DNA from: Parapedobacter sp964498395
GTDB taxonomy: Bacteria > Bacteroidota > Bacteroidia > Sphingobacteriales > Sphingobacteriaceae
Assembly: GCA_964498395.1 (NCBI GenBank)
Contig: CAZCHE010000002.1
Span: forward strand, 186,001-250,000
DNA length: 64,000 nt
Direction of reading: 5' to 3'
In this document: piece after piece, positions 34,258 through 43,645 of the stretch
Layout of the letters: the number at the start of each line of letters is the position of its first letter
Position numbering within the stretch: position 1 is the first letter of the stretch
Notes under the pieces: generated by a model
What the model saw: only the letters and a program-made list of their open reading frames with translations
Database searches by the model: none
What the model was told of the DNA's origin: nothing
Program-made: the position numbers and the translations under genes

Positions 34258-35787
34258 TTAATGGCTTACTGCTTCTACTTCGATAAATTTATTTAGTGCA
34301 TCCAAATAGGCATTAGCCGATGCACGTACAATGTCGGTGCTAAAGCCGTATCCCATATAGGACTTGTCTTCGTATACCACGCGCATATCGACCTTGCTGA
34401 CATCGTCGCTGCCTCCATGTATGGAATGGATGTTAAATTCTTTGATTTCTACGTGCTTCCCGGTGATTTCTTCGATCGCTTTGATGGTGGCACTGACCGG
34501 ACCGTTGCCGGTGGCCGTGGCGGTCTGCTCTACCCCGTTGAGAGTCAGCGTGACAGCAGCCACTGGTGTATCCTGGTCTCCGGTGGTCACTTGGAGCGCT
34601 TGGATGGAAATCCCATTTTTGAAACTCTCCTCGGCTTTAATGCCCATGAGTTGCAACAGGTCATCGTCTTTCAATTCTTTCTTGACATCGGCCAGTTCGA
34701 GGAACCGTTGGTACACTTGATCCAGGTCGATACGCTCCATGGTGTACCCCAGGCGCTCGAGGTGGTGTTTCAGTGCATGACGGCCACTGCGGGCGGTGAG
34801 GATGATCTCCGATTGGTCGATACCCACATCCTCCGGATTGATGATTTCGTAGTTTTCACGGTGTTTCAACACGCCGTCTTGGTGGATGCCGGAACTGTGC
34901 GCAAAAGCATTCCGCCCGACGATGGCCTTGTTTGGCTGTACGGGCATGCGCATCATGCGACTCACCATCGTACTCAATGGGTACAGTTGCTTGCTATTGA
35001 TCTGGGTGTATAAGCCGAGTGACTGATGGGTTTTCAGGGTCATGACCACTTCTTCCAATGACGTGTTCCCCGCCCGCTCACCGATACCGTTGATGGTACA
35101 TTCGACCTGACGTGCTCCATTTTGCAAGCCTGCGATGCTATTGGCGGTAGCCAATCCCAAATCGTTGTGGCAGTGTACGGAGATGATGGCCTTGTCGATA
35201 TTTTTAACGTTTTCTTTCAGGAATCTGATCTTGGCGCCATATTGCTCGGGGAGGCAGTAGCCATTGGTGTCGGGAATGTTCACGACGGTTGCCCCGGCGG
35301 CGATAACGGCTTCGATCATCTGCGCCAAGTATTCATTGTCAGCCCTGCCCGCATCTTCCGCATAAAACTCGATGTCTTCAACGAAGGATTTGGCATATTT
35401 AACGGCTTCCACTGCCCGTTCGATGATGGCTTCGCGTGTGCTGTTGAATTTGTATTTGATGTGCATGTCAGATGCGCCGATACCGGTATGGATACGTGGT
35501 CGCTTGGCATATTTCAAAGCCTCGGCTGCACAGTCAATGTCGCCTTTGACTGCCCGGGTGAGCGCGCAGACGGTAGGGGTTTTTAAGAGTTTCGAGAGTT
35601 CAACAACACTGTTGAAATCACCGGGGCTCGAAATCGGGAAACCCGCTTCGATGACATCTACGCCTAACGATTCCAACGCTTCAGCGATGATGAGCTTTTC
35701 TGGAGTGGTCAATTGCGAGCCTGGCACCTGTTCTCCATCCCGGAGCGTGGTGTCAAAAACGTATATGCGATTTGGATCGTGCAACAT
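34258..35787 (-). CDS. leuA: 2-isopropylmalate synthase
   Basis: 509 residues. Condenses 2-oxoisovalerate with acetyl-CoA, the first step of leucine synthesis. DTTLRDGEQVPGSQLT is the classical LeuA opening, HCHNDLGLATANSI binds the metal, GNTSLEEVVM follows, and the C-terminal domain (MGIKAEESFKNGISIQALQVTT onward) is the leucine-feedback region. It is 22 bases downstream of the ABC ATPase gene and upstream of leuC. Its paralogue is at 30598. Confidence 0.94.
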   Translation of the reverse strand: MLHDPNRIYVFDTTLRDGEQVPGSQLTTPEKLIIAEALESLGVDVIEAGFPISSPGDFNSVVELSKLLKTPTVCALTRAVKGDIDCAAEALKYAKRPRIHTGIGASDMHIKYKFNSTREAIIERAVEAVKYAKSFVEDIEFYAEDAGRADNEYLAQMIEAVIAAGATVVNIPDTNGYCLPEQYGAKIRFLKENVKNIDKAIISVHCHNDLGLATANSIAGLQNGARQVECTINGIGERAGNTSLEEVVMTLKTHQSLGLYTQINSKQLYPLSTMVSRMMRMPVQPNKAIVGRNAFAHSSGIHQDGVLKHRENYEIINPEDVGIDQSEIILTARSGRHALKHHLERLGYTMERIDLDQVYQRFLELADVKKELKDDDLLQLMGIKAEESFKNGISIQALQVTTGDQDTPVAAVTLTLNGVEQTATATGNGPVSATIKAIEEITGKHVEIKEFNIHSIHGGSDDVSKVDMRVVYEDKSYMGYGFSTDIVRASANAYLDALNKFIEVEAVSH

Positions 35788-35809
35788 GGTAATATCTTTT
35801 TGGTTTCAA

Positions 35810-37309
35810 CTATATGCTTTGGTAACTCATCGCCGGCGCTTCACGATCGATCAGCCCCCCGATGGGTACAATTGTCTTTACTTTGCCTCGTTCTAATACG
35901 ATTTTCTGGGTTAAACAGTCGGGCAACTGCGTTTCGTAATGCCCGACATAAATCAACGTTTTTCCGAAACTACAGAGTTCATCGACCACGGCATTGAAAT
36001 GCTCGGCTTGGGCATGATCCAATCCTTGGCAGGGCTCATCCAGGATGAGCAACGGCGGATTTTTGATGATGGTTCGGGCTAGGAGAACCAACCGTTGTTT
36101 TCCGAGCGGCAGAGTGGTCATCAACGAATTTTTGTATTCCCGTAGCTCGAAAAAGTCCAATAATTGGTCGATTTTACGTTGTTTATCGTATCCGGGTTGC
36201 TTGTACAAGCCGATACTATCATAGAAACCTGATGCGATGGCTTGCCATACGGTTGCCGTCTGGTCGAAGTACCAATGCAGTTCGGGGGAAATGATACCTA
36301 ATCGTTCCTTGATATCCCAAATACTCTCGCCACTGCCTCGCGGCCGGCCAAACAAGTGGATACGGTTAGCATACGCTTGCGGGTGGTCGCCTGTAATGAG
36401 GCTGAGCAGCGTCGATTTTCCTGAACCGTTATGCCCTTGGAGCAACCATTTTTCGCCCGCACGAACCGTCCAGCTAACATCTTCCAGCACCACTTTGTCT
36501 CCATAACGGACATGGATATCTTCCATATGGACCATGATTTCCGATGGTATAGGGGGTTCTTCTTCGAGGAACGATGGTAGTGCCCGCCGGATACGGCGGA
36601 TATCGGTTGACAGTTCTTGTACCGAATGTCGCTGTTTGATCTGCCCATCCATGATTTCGGCAAATCGGTTGATGCAAGCTGGCAACTCCCTGCTGTTCGT
36701 GAGAATGAGCAAGTGTACCCCCATCCCAGCGAGTTCGTCGAGGTACAGATTGAGCCTCCTGCGCGAGGCAGTGTCCAGCCCGGTGTAAGGTTCATCAATG
36801 ATGAGCAGTTGCGGTTTCAGCCACAGCGCCTTGATCAATTGTAGTTTTTTATGCTCGCCACTAGAGAGCTCGATCAACTGGGTGTTCTTCAGGTCGGTGG
36901 AGTCAAACAAATCAAAATACCGCTCCACATCCTCGAACAGCAAGTTTTCTGTTTTGGCGTAATGGGCTAGTTCCGCATATACCGTCAACGTATCGTTCTT
37001 TTGTTGCTTGTTATAACGCTGTTGGTAGTAAAAGTTGCGGTCGCCTTCCAGGTTGGTAAATTGATACCAATTGGAAACGTACAATGCTTTTGCAGGGAGA
37101 GCAGAATTATCATCGAAAAAGAGCTGGATCGTGCCGCTTGTTTTTACAAGGCCAGCCAGTGCTTTCGCTAAGGAGCTTTTTCCCGAGCCGCTTTTCCCAC
37201 CCAGTAGCCAATGCTCCTCCTGACGGATTTGCCAATCCAGTTCGTCCAATACCACCTGTTGGGCGTATTGTAAACGTAATTGGGCGATATGGGCAACAAG
37301 ATTACGCAT
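35810..37309 (-). CDS. Tandem ABC ATPase, ModF/PhrA-like
   Basis: 499 residues from ATG 37309 (a TTG two codons upstream is less likely). Two ATPase modules without a membrane domain: Walker A GGKSGSGKS (about 37-45) and GHNGSGKST (about 298-306); ELSSGEHKKLQLIKAL is the first signature, LILDEPCQGLDHAQ and LLIIDEPYTGLD the Walker B/D-loop regions. This is the ModF/YlmA/PhrA group, soluble double ATPases of uncertain role, some tied to photorepair or molybdenum in E. coli. It sits between ilvC and leuA with a 22-base gap to leuA, so it is probably read with them; no metabolic link is known. Confidence 0.75.
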   Translation of the reverse strand: MRNLVAHIAQLRLQYAQQVVLDELDWQIRQEEHWLLGGKSGSGKSSLAKALAGLVKTSGTIQLFFDDNSALPAKALYVSNWYQFTNLEGDRNFYYQQRYNKQQKNDTLTVYAELAHYAKTENLLFEDVERYFDLFDSTDLKNTQLIELSSGEHKKLQLIKALWLKPQLLIIDEPYTGLDTASRRRLNLYLDELAGMGVHLLILTNSRELPACINRFAEIMDGQIKQRHSVQELSTDIRRIRRALPSFLEEEPPIPSEIMVHMEDIHVRYGDKVVLEDVSWTVRAGEKWLLQGHNGSGKSTLLSLITGDHPQAYANRIHLFGRPRGSGESIWDIKERLGIISPELHWYFDQTATVWQAIASGFYDSIGLYKQPGYDKQRKIDQLLDFFELREYKNSLMTTLPLGKQRLVLLARTIIKNPPLLILDEPCQGLDHAQAEHFNAVVDELCSFGKTLIYVGHYETQLPDCLTQKIVLERGKVKTIVPIGGLIDREAPAMSYQSI

Positions 37310-37402
37310 TGTCAACTAGGCGATGGCGCCGTTGTTTATTTTCTATTTCGTTGTAAAGGGTAGTTTATATGATACAAATTTATGCAAATTGCGTGTGAAA
37401 TA

Positions 37403-37460
37403 CAACGGTATTCGGGTCAGGTGAGGCAACCGTATGGCCAAACTAACCCGAATACCGTTG
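37403..37460. repeat. 15-bp perfect inverted repeat after ilvC
   Basis: CAACGGTATTCGGGT (37403-37417) and ACCCGAATACCGTTG (37446-37460) are exact reverse complements, 28 bases apart, starting 6 bases past the ilvC stop. No T run, so not a standard terminator; a processing hairpin or a terminator assisted by other factors is possible. Confidence 0.65.
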
Positions 37461-37465
37461 ATTCA

Positions 37466-38947
37466 TTAAGCCGTCTTGATGGCTTTCATCGCCGTCATGG
37501 CCTTACGAAGCACGGCACCAACTTTTTCTACCGGATGGGTACGGATGACCTCGTTGACAGCAATCAATTGCTGGTTGTCTACCGCAAGGTCTTTGCCCTC
37601 GTTGTAATTCTTACCGATGATGTCGGTATCGACGGTCTTCATGAAGTCGGCCAATAGCGGCTTGCACGCATGGTCGAACAGGTAGCAGCCGTATTCCGCT
37701 GTATCGGAAATCACCCGGTTCATCTCAAATAATTTCTTACGGGCGATGGTGTTGGCGATGAGTGGTGTTTCGTGGAGCGATTCGTAGTAGGCGGATTCGG
37801 GCTTGATGCCGGCCTCTACCATGGTCTCAAATGCCAGTTCGACTCCAGCTTTGATATAAGCCACCATGAATACGGCATTGTCGAAATACTCCTGTTCACC
37901 GATTTTCACATCGCCCGCAGGCGTTTTTTCAAAAGCGGTTTCGCCGGTGGCAGCACGCCACTCCAACAATTTTTTGTCGCCATTGGCCCAGTCTTCCATC
38001 ATCGTGCGGCTAAACTCACCACTCATGATATCGTCCTGGTGTTTTTGGAATAAGGGGCGCATAATGGTTTTCAGCTCTTCGGAAACCTCGAATGCTTTGA
38101 TCTTGGCCACATTGCTCAGGCGGTCCATCATGGCGGTGATACCGCCTTGTTTCAAGGCTTCCGTAATTACTTCAACACCATATTGAACCAGTTTGGAGGC
38201 ATATCCCGGATCGATGCCTTTCTCCACCATTTTGTCAAAGGAAAGGATGGAGCCGGTTTGCAGCAACCCGCATAGGATGGTCTGCTCGCCCATCAAATCG
38301 GATTTAACTTCGGCAACAAAAGAGGAGCGCAACACGCCTGCCCGGTGGCCGCCCGTTCCTACGCAGTAGGCTTTGGCTTCGGCCAATCCTTTGCCTTGGG
38401 GATCATTCTCCGGGTGGACAGCGATGAGCGTAGGCACACCGAATCCACGTAAATATTCCGCCCGGACTTCTGAGCCGGGGCATTTGGGTGCAATCATGAT
38501 CACGGTGAGGTCCTTGCGGATTTGCTTCCCTTCTTCCACGATGTTGAAACCATGGGAATAGGAGAGGGTAGCACCTTCTTTCATCAAGGGCATAACCGCA
38601 TCGATGACAGATGAGTGCTGCTTATCGGGAGTCAAATTGCTTACCAAGTCAGCCGTTGGGATCAATTCCTCATACGTACCCACCTTAAAATGGTTGTCGG
38701 TCGCATTTTTCCACGAATCCCGTTTTTGCTCGATCGCTTCCTTGCGAAGGGCATACGATACATCGAGGCCGCTATCCCTCAAATTGAGTCCTTGGTTTAA
38801 CCCTTGCGCACCACAGCCCACAATAACGATTTTTTTGCCTTTTAATGCGTTTATGCCATCAGCAAATTCGCTGATATCCATAAATTCCGCAACGCTCAAT
38901 TGGTTTAATTGCTCTCTGAGTGGTAGGGTATTGAAATAATTTGCCAT
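37466..38947 (-). CDS. ilvC: Ketol-acid reductoisomerase, long class II form
   Basis: 493 residues, the length of class II (E. coli-type) rather than the 330-residue class I. It converts acetolactate or acetohydroxybutyrate to dihydroxy acids with NADPH and Mg. GCGAQG at 44-49 binds NADPH with ALRKEAIEQKRDSW; KCPGSEVRAEYLRGFGVPTLIAVHPENDP and the Mg-binding Asp/Glu of LMGEQTILCG follow, and both C-terminal knotted domains are present. Followed in the operon by the ABC gene after the 15-bp inverted repeat; preceded by dinB. Confidence 0.97.
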   Translation of the reverse strand: MANYFNTLPLREQLNQLSVAEFMDISEFADGINALKGKKIVIVGCGAQGLNQGLNLRDSGLDVSYALRKEAIEQKRDSWKNATDNHFKVGTYEELIPTADLVSNLTPDKQHSSVIDAVMPLMKEGATLSYSHGFNIVEEGKQIRKDLTVIMIAPKCPGSEVRAEYLRGFGVPTLIAVHPENDPQGKGLAEAKAYCVGTGGHRAGVLRSSFVAEVKSDLMGEQTILCGLLQTGSILSFDKMVEKGIDPGYASKLVQYGVEVITEALKQGGITAMMDRLSNVAKIKAFEVSEELKTIMRPLFQKHQDDIMSGEFSRTMMEDWANGDKKLLEWRAATGETAFEKTPAGDVKIGEQEYFDNAVFMVAYIKAGVELAFETMVEAGIKPESAYYESLHETPLIANTIARKKLFEMNRVISDTAEYGCYLFDHACKPLLADFMKTVDTDIIGKNYNEGKDLAVDNQQLIAVNEVIRTHPVEKVGAVLRKAMTAMKAIKTA

Positions 38948-38974
38948 TGTTTTATCTACTTGTTTTTGTCTTTA

Positions 38975-39451
38975 CTATTGCGTTGATACTATTTTTATTG
39001 CCCTTCGTTGCGCCAGCGCGTATCCGAGATGCAGGTTGTCATGTGCCAGCGTAGTGGTGATGACCGCTTCGATGGTCGGTAATTCACTGCCATAAGTGGA
39101 CGTTACAAACGGGCGGATGTGGGAAAATACCCCTGCGTGATAATCTGCCTCGATTTGCTGGATGGAAGAGACCAATTGATCTTTCAATGTGGCTAACTCC
39201 ACTGCATCGATCCATTTTTCGGGCTTGGTACCCTTTCCGTAGGCGCTTAAAAACGGCACTTCATAATCCGGCTTCACCCCGGTACGCAAGTAGCAGAGCC
39301 CTTGTGTACTGACCACGATGTGGCCGAAGTTCCAGCCGATGTTGTTGCGGAATCCGGGAGGTACCGCATTGATGGCCTCGATGCTGAGGCTGTCTATCAA
39401 TTCGGCAAACACCGCCCTTGTCTGTTTGATTGTATCGAAAATGGTTTGCAT
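38975..39451 (-). CDS. DinB-family (DUF664) protein
   Basis: 158 residues, a four-helix bundle of the DinB/bacillithiol-transferase superfamily. Metal-binding His are suggested by NFGHIVVS and the C-terminal TTLAHDNLHLGYALA. Such enzymes transfer thiols or act as metal-dependent hydrolases; the function here is unknown. It is inserted between ilvN and ilvC with 27- and 10-base spacings, so it belongs to the operon transcript. Bacillithiol use would agree with the YtxJ-like gene at 350, but that is only inference. Confidence 0.8.
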   Translation of the reverse strand: MQTIFDTIKQTRAVFAELIDSLSIEAINAVPPGFRNNIGWNFGHIVVSTQGLCYLRTGVKPDYEVPFLSAYGKGTKPEKWIDAVELATLKDQLVSSIQQIEADYHAGVFSHIRPFVTSTYGSELPTIEAVITTTLAHDNLHLGYALAQRRAIKIVSTQ

Positions 39452-39461
39452 AACTGCTGAC

Positions 39462-40052
39462 TTACATCGTAAATACCTTGTCCTGTTTGTTGAGGTATTG
39501 GTTTTCTATTACTTCCTCTGCGGGTTCGGCTTCTTCAAATTCCTTCAGTTTTTTGTGGAAGCCCTCACTGTCTTTGATAATGGCGATTCGTGCACTCCGC
39601 ACAAATTCGATGAGGCTGTACTCAGCCAATGCTTCCGTAAGGGCATCAATCTCCTCGCGGTGACCAGCGGTTTCAAACACGGTGTAGTCGTTGCGTATGA
39701 CCACGGCGCTGGCACCGTATTGACGCAATAGGCGTTCTACGGGTGCTTTCTCCGTCACGACGTCTGTAGGCACCTTATACAGTGCCTGCTCCTGCCAGAT
39801 GACCTCATCATTGGTGTTGTAATAGGCTTTCAGTACCTCCACTTGTTTCTCGATTTGGCGGCATAGTTTACGCACCACCTCTTCGGTTTCATGGATGACG
39901 ATGGTAAACCGGTGGATGCCTTCCGCTTCTGATGGCGAAGTGTTGAGGCTCTCGATATTAATCTTGCGCCGCGAAAAAATAATGGAGATCCGGCCAATCA
40001 TCCCGATGGTGTTCTCCGTGTAGACCGTTATGGTATATTCTTGTTTTTCCAT
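39462..40052 (-). CDS. ilvN: Acetolactate synthase, small regulatory subunit
   Basis: 196 residues. N-terminal ACT domain (EYTITVYTENTIGMIGRISIIFSRRKINIESLNTSPSEAEGIHRFTIVI) and the C-terminal ALS_ss_C domain (EKAPVERLLRQYGASAVVIRNDYTVFETAGHREEIDALTEAL). It carries the valine feedback site and activates IlvB. It lies 11 bases downstream of ilvB. Cytoplasmic. The symbol ilvH is equally usable. Confidence 0.95.
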   Translation of the reverse strand: MEKQEYTITVYTENTIGMIGRISIIFSRRKINIESLNTSPSEAEGIHRFTIVIHETEEVVRKLCRQIEKQVEVLKAYYNTNDEVIWQEQALYKVPTDVVTEKAPVERLLRQYGASAVVIRNDYTVFETAGHREEIDALTEALAEYSLIEFVRSARIAIIKDSEGFHKKLKEFEEAEPAEEVIENQYLNKQDKVFTM

Positions 40053-40063
40053 GACTTTAGTTG

Positions 40064-41815
40064 CTATTTTAACCTAATTTCTGCCACGCTGCTGCCTTGC
40101 GGCACCATGGGGAATACGTTATTTTCTTTCCCTACCATGACTTCCAGCAGGTATGAACCGTCATGCGCGATGGCCTCCTGCAACGCTTGTTTTAGGTCTT
40201 CGCGCGCACTGATACTGCGTCCAGGTATGCCATATCCTTTGGCCACGGTGACAAAGTCGGGGCTTGTGATGTTGACAAATGAGTACCGCTTGTCATGGAA
40301 CAATTGCTGCCATTGGCGTACCATGCCCAAGAACTCGTTGTTGAGTATGAGGATTTTCACCTTGGCACCAAATTGCATGATGGTGCCCAGTTCCTGGATG
40401 GTCATTTGGATACCGCCGTCGCCAATGATGGCAACGACAGTCCGCTCGGGAGCGCCATACCAAGCACCAATTGCGGCAGGTAAACCAAAGCCCATCGTGC
40501 CTAGCCCACCCGAAGTCACGTTGCTCTTCGATTGGTTGAACTTCGCATAGCGGCAGGCCACCATCTGGTGCTGCCCCACGTCCGTGACGATCACAGCATC
40601 ACCCCCGGTCAATTCATTGAGGGTCTTGATGACTTCCCCCATGGTCATGATGTCACTTGTCGGGTTCAATTCATCTTGGATGACTTCCTTGATTTCTTCT
40701 TGCTCGAGCGCACGGAAGCGCGACAACCACTCGCGATGTTCTTTTTCTGCCACCAATGATGTCAATAATGGTAGGGTTTCCTTGCAGTCGCCCCATACCG
40801 GAACGGCTGTTTTCACGTTTTTATCGATTTCCGCAGGGTCGATATCGAGGTGGATGACTTTGGCCTGTTTGGCGTATTTGTCTAATCGGCCCGTCACGCG
40901 GTCGTCGAAGCGCATGCCGATGGCGATGAGTACATCACATTCGTTGGTGAGCACATTGGGCGCATAGTTGCCATGCATGCCTAGCATGCCCACGTGCAAC
41001 GGATGGTCGGTTTCGAGTGCACCTAACCCCATGACGGTTGCCGCTGCGGGAATCCCGGTTTTTTCGATGAATGCTTTGAATTCGGCTTCCGCCTTACCCA
41101 GGATGACACCCTGTCCAAACAGGATAAACGGCTTTTCTGCACGGTTGATCAGGTCTACCGCTTGCTCGATGTATTCTTTGCGTACAATGGGTTTGGGGCG
41201 GTAGCTACGGATATGGTTACACGGCTGGTACCCTTCGTAATCGAAAAGCTGCAGCTGTGCATTTTTAGTGATGTCAATCAAAACCGGGCCCGGTCTGCCG
41301 GTGCGTGCGATGTGGAATGCTTTGGCTATCGCGGCTGGGATTTCACAAGCGTCGGTGACCTGGTAATTCCATTTGGTGACAGGCGTGGTGATGTTCATCA
41401 CATCCGTTTCCTGAAAAGCATCGGTACCCAGCAAATGGGCGAACACTTGCCCCGTGATGCAGACAAGGGGGTTGCTATCAATCATCGCATCGGCCAAACC
41501 GGTCACCAAGTTAGTGGCACCCGGCCCGCTGGTGGCAAAGACCACGCCTACACGGCCCGATGTGCGGGCATACCCCTGCGCGGCATGGATACCGCCCTGC
41601 TCATGGCGTACCAAAACATGCTTAAGCCTGTCGTTGTAGTCGTATAGCGCATCATAAATAGGCATGATGGCCCCTCCCGGATAACCAAACACGGTATCGA
41701 CATTTTCAGCCAGCAATGCCTCAAGCACCGCTTGCGAACCACTGATTTGTGTTGTTTTAGCCTTCTCCTGTAATTTGTTGTGCGGAGTGTCTTTGGTAAT
41801 TTCCAACGTACTCAT
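40064..41815 (-). CDS. ilvB: Acetolactate synthase, large catalytic subunit
   Basis: 583 residues. ThDP-dependent condensation of pyruvate with pyruvate or 2-oxobutyrate. DTVFGYPGGAIMPIYDAL begins the PYR domain, LVRHEQGGIHAAQGYARTSG carries the catalytic Glu, and VAIIGDGGIQMTIQELGTI the ThDP-Mg motif. FAD-binding central domain present. A 20-residue N-terminal extension (MSTLEITKDTPHNKLQEKAK) is unremarkable. It is followed closely by ilvN; upstream is a 130-base repeat-filled spacer to ilvD. Confidence 0.96.
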   Translation of the reverse strand: MSTLEITKDTPHNKLQEKAKTTQISGSQAVLEALLAENVDTVFGYPGGAIMPIYDALYDYNDRLKHVLVRHEQGGIHAAQGYARTSGRVGVVFATSGPGATNLVTGLADAMIDSNPLVCITGQVFAHLLGTDAFQETDVMNITTPVTKWNYQVTDACEIPAAIAKAFHIARTGRPGPVLIDITKNAQLQLFDYEGYQPCNHIRSYRPKPIVRKEYIEQAVDLINRAEKPFILFGQGVILGKAEAEFKAFIEKTGIPAAATVMGLGALETDHPLHVGMLGMHGNYAPNVLTNECDVLIAIGMRFDDRVTGRLDKYAKQAKVIHLDIDPAEIDKNVKTAVPVWGDCKETLPLLTSLVAEKEHREWLSRFRALEQEEIKEVIQDELNPTSDIMTMGEVIKTLNELTGGDAVIVTDVGQHQMVACRYAKFNQSKSNVTSGGLGTMGFGLPAAIGAWYGAPERTVVAIIGDGGIQMTIQELGTIMQFGAKVKILILNNEFLGMVRQWQQLFHDKRYSFVNITSPDFVTVAKGYGIPGRSISAREDLKQALQEAIAHDGSYLLEVMVGKENNVFPMVPQGSSVAEIRLK

Positions 41816-41825
41816 AGTCTTTTTT

Positions 41826-41943
41826 TATGCTAATTCGCCTATTTGCTTATTTGTTTATTTGTCCGGACTTTCCGACTTCCGACTTCGGTCTTCTGACTTC
41901 GGTCTTCCGACTTCGGTCTTCCGACTTCGGTCTTCCGACTAAA
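41826..41943 (-). repeat. Tandem repeats in the ilvD-ilvB spacer
   Basis: Four tandem 14-mers, GACTTCGGTCTTCC on the plus strand, at 41881-41936 (one base variant in the first) preceded by GCTTATTTG-type words at 41835-41861. In mRNA sense the unit is GGAAGACCGAAGTC. The related unit at 50301-50356 differs at about 2 of 14 positions and has the same sense. Confidence 0.8.
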
Positions 41944-41944
41944 A

Positions 41945-43639
41945 TCATTCATCGGTCACACAACCTGCGGCTGCGTCAGAGACGGTTTTTGCGTATTTAT
42001 AAAGTACCCCCTTGCTCACTTTCAACCGTGGCTGTTGCCATGCTGCACGTCGTGTGGCAAGGGTTGCATCGTCTACCTCCAAACTAATGGTATTGTTAAC
42101 GGCATCGATCACAATGGTGTCATTGTCTTCCACCAAGCCGATCAGCCCACCTTCGTAGGCTTCGGGTGTGATATGGCCCACGACGAATCCATGGGTGCCG
42201 CCGCTGAATCGCCCATCGGTGATCAGCGCAACGCTTTTACCCAAGCCCGCGCCGATGATGGCCGAAGTAGGTTTCAGCATCTCGGGCATGCCCGGCGCCC
42301 CCTTAGGCCCTTCGTTTTTGATGACCACCACATCCCCCGACTTCACGCGGCCGGAGGCAATTCCAGCAATCAGTTCTTTCTCTCCGTCGAATACGCGGGC
42401 CGGCCCTTCAAAACGTTCGCCTTCCTTGCCGGAAATTTTAGCCACGCTACCCTTTTCGGCCAAGTTGCCGTATAGGATCTGGAGGTGTCCCGTCGGCTTG
42501 ATGGGATTATCCAATGCGTGTATAATAGCTTGATCTACCTCATTGATAGGCGTCACATTCGATAGGTTTTCGGCTAACGTTTGTCCGGTTACCGTCAAGC
42601 AGTTGCCATGCAAAAGCCCTTCATTCAGTAGGTATTTCATCACGGCCGGTACGCCACCGTATTGGTGGAGGTCCTGCATGAGGTACTTGCCACTTGGCTT
42701 GAAATCGGCCAATACTGGCGTAATGTCACTCATCCGTTGGAAATCATCTTGTGTGATGTCTACACCCACGCTTTTGCCGATGGCGATAAAGTGCAATACC
42801 GCATTGGTGCTGCCGCCGAGCACAATAATGACGCGTAGGGCATTTTCAAAGGCTTCACGGGTCATGATATCCGAAGGCTTGATGTCACGCTCGAGCAGGA
42901 TACGGATGTATTTGCCCGCGTCGATGCATTCTTGCCTTTTTTCCTTGCTGACCGCTGGATTCGAAGAAGAGTACGGTAGGCTCATGCCAAGGGCTTCGAT
43001 TGCTGCGGCCATGGTGTTAGCAGTGTACATCCCCCCGCAGGCTCCGGCGCCCGGACAGCTATTCTTGACAATGCCCATGAAATCTTCTTCCGAGAGGTTA
43101 CCCGCGATCTTTTGCCCCAATGCCTCAAAAGAAGAGATGATATTGAGGTCTTGGCCTTTGTAATGACCCGGTGCAATGGTGCCTCCGTATACCATAATGG
43201 ATGGCCGATTCAGTCGGGCCATTGCCATGATGGAGCCCGGCATGTTTTTATCACAGCCAGGGATAGCGATGACCCCGTCGTAATATTGCCCGCCGCAGAT
43301 GGCCTCGATGCTATCTGCAATGATATCACGGCTCACCAGTGAATAACGCATGCCATCGGTACCGTTGCTCATGCCATCGCTGACGCCAATGGTATTGAAA
43401 ACCAACCCCACGAGGTCATTGCCCCATACCCCTTCCTTAACCACTTTTGCTAGGTCATTGAGGTGCATGTTGCAAGTATTGCCATCATATCCCATGCTGG
43501 CGATGCCCACCTGTGCCTTTTGCATGTCATCATCGGTCAGCCCGATACCATACAGCATCGCTTGTGCGGCTGGTTGTGTTTTGTCTTGGGTAAATACCTT
43601 GCTGTATTTGTTTAGTTCGCTAGTTTGTATCGTTGACAT
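41945..43639 (-). CDS. ilvD: Dihydroxy-acid dehydratase
   Basis: 564 residues. Iron-sulphur enzyme that dehydrates dihydroxyisovalerate and dihydroxymethylvalerate. Cluster cysteines are in GNTCNMHL, CDKNMPGSIMA (GCDKNMPG motif) and CPGAGACGGMYTANTMAAAIEALGMSLPYSSSNPA; the ITDGRFSGGTHGFVVGHITPEA segment is near the C-terminus. It is 6 bases downstream of ilvE and 130 bases upstream of ilvB. Confidence 0.97.
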   Translation of the reverse strand: MSTIQTSELNKYSKVFTQDKTQPAAQAMLYGIGLTDDDMQKAQVGIASMGYDGNTCNMHLNDLAKVVKEGVWGNDLVGLVFNTIGVSDGMSNGTDGMRYSLVSRDIIADSIEAICGGQYYDGVIAIPGCDKNMPGSIMAMARLNRPSIMVYGGTIAPGHYKGQDLNIISSFEALGQKIAGNLSEEDFMGIVKNSCPGAGACGGMYTANTMAAAIEALGMSLPYSSSNPAVSKEKRQECIDAGKYIRILLERDIKPSDIMTREAFENALRVIIVLGGSTNAVLHFIAIGKSVGVDITQDDFQRMSDITPVLADFKPSGKYLMQDLHQYGGVPAVMKYLLNEGLLHGNCLTVTGQTLAENLSNVTPINEVDQAIIHALDNPIKPTGHLQILYGNLAEKGSVAKISGKEGERFEGPARVFDGEKELIAGIASGRVKSGDVVVIKNEGPKGAPGMPEMLKPTSAIIGAGLGKSVALITDGRFSGGTHGFVVGHITPEAYEGGLIGLVEDNDTIVIDAVNNTISLEVDDATLATRRAAWQQPRLKVSKGVLYKYAKTVSDAAAGCVTDE

Positions 43640-43645
43640 GGTTAA

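Noticed and set aside
37403..37460. Standard terminator of ilvC
   Set aside because: No T run follows either arm, so it is listed as an inverted repeat only.
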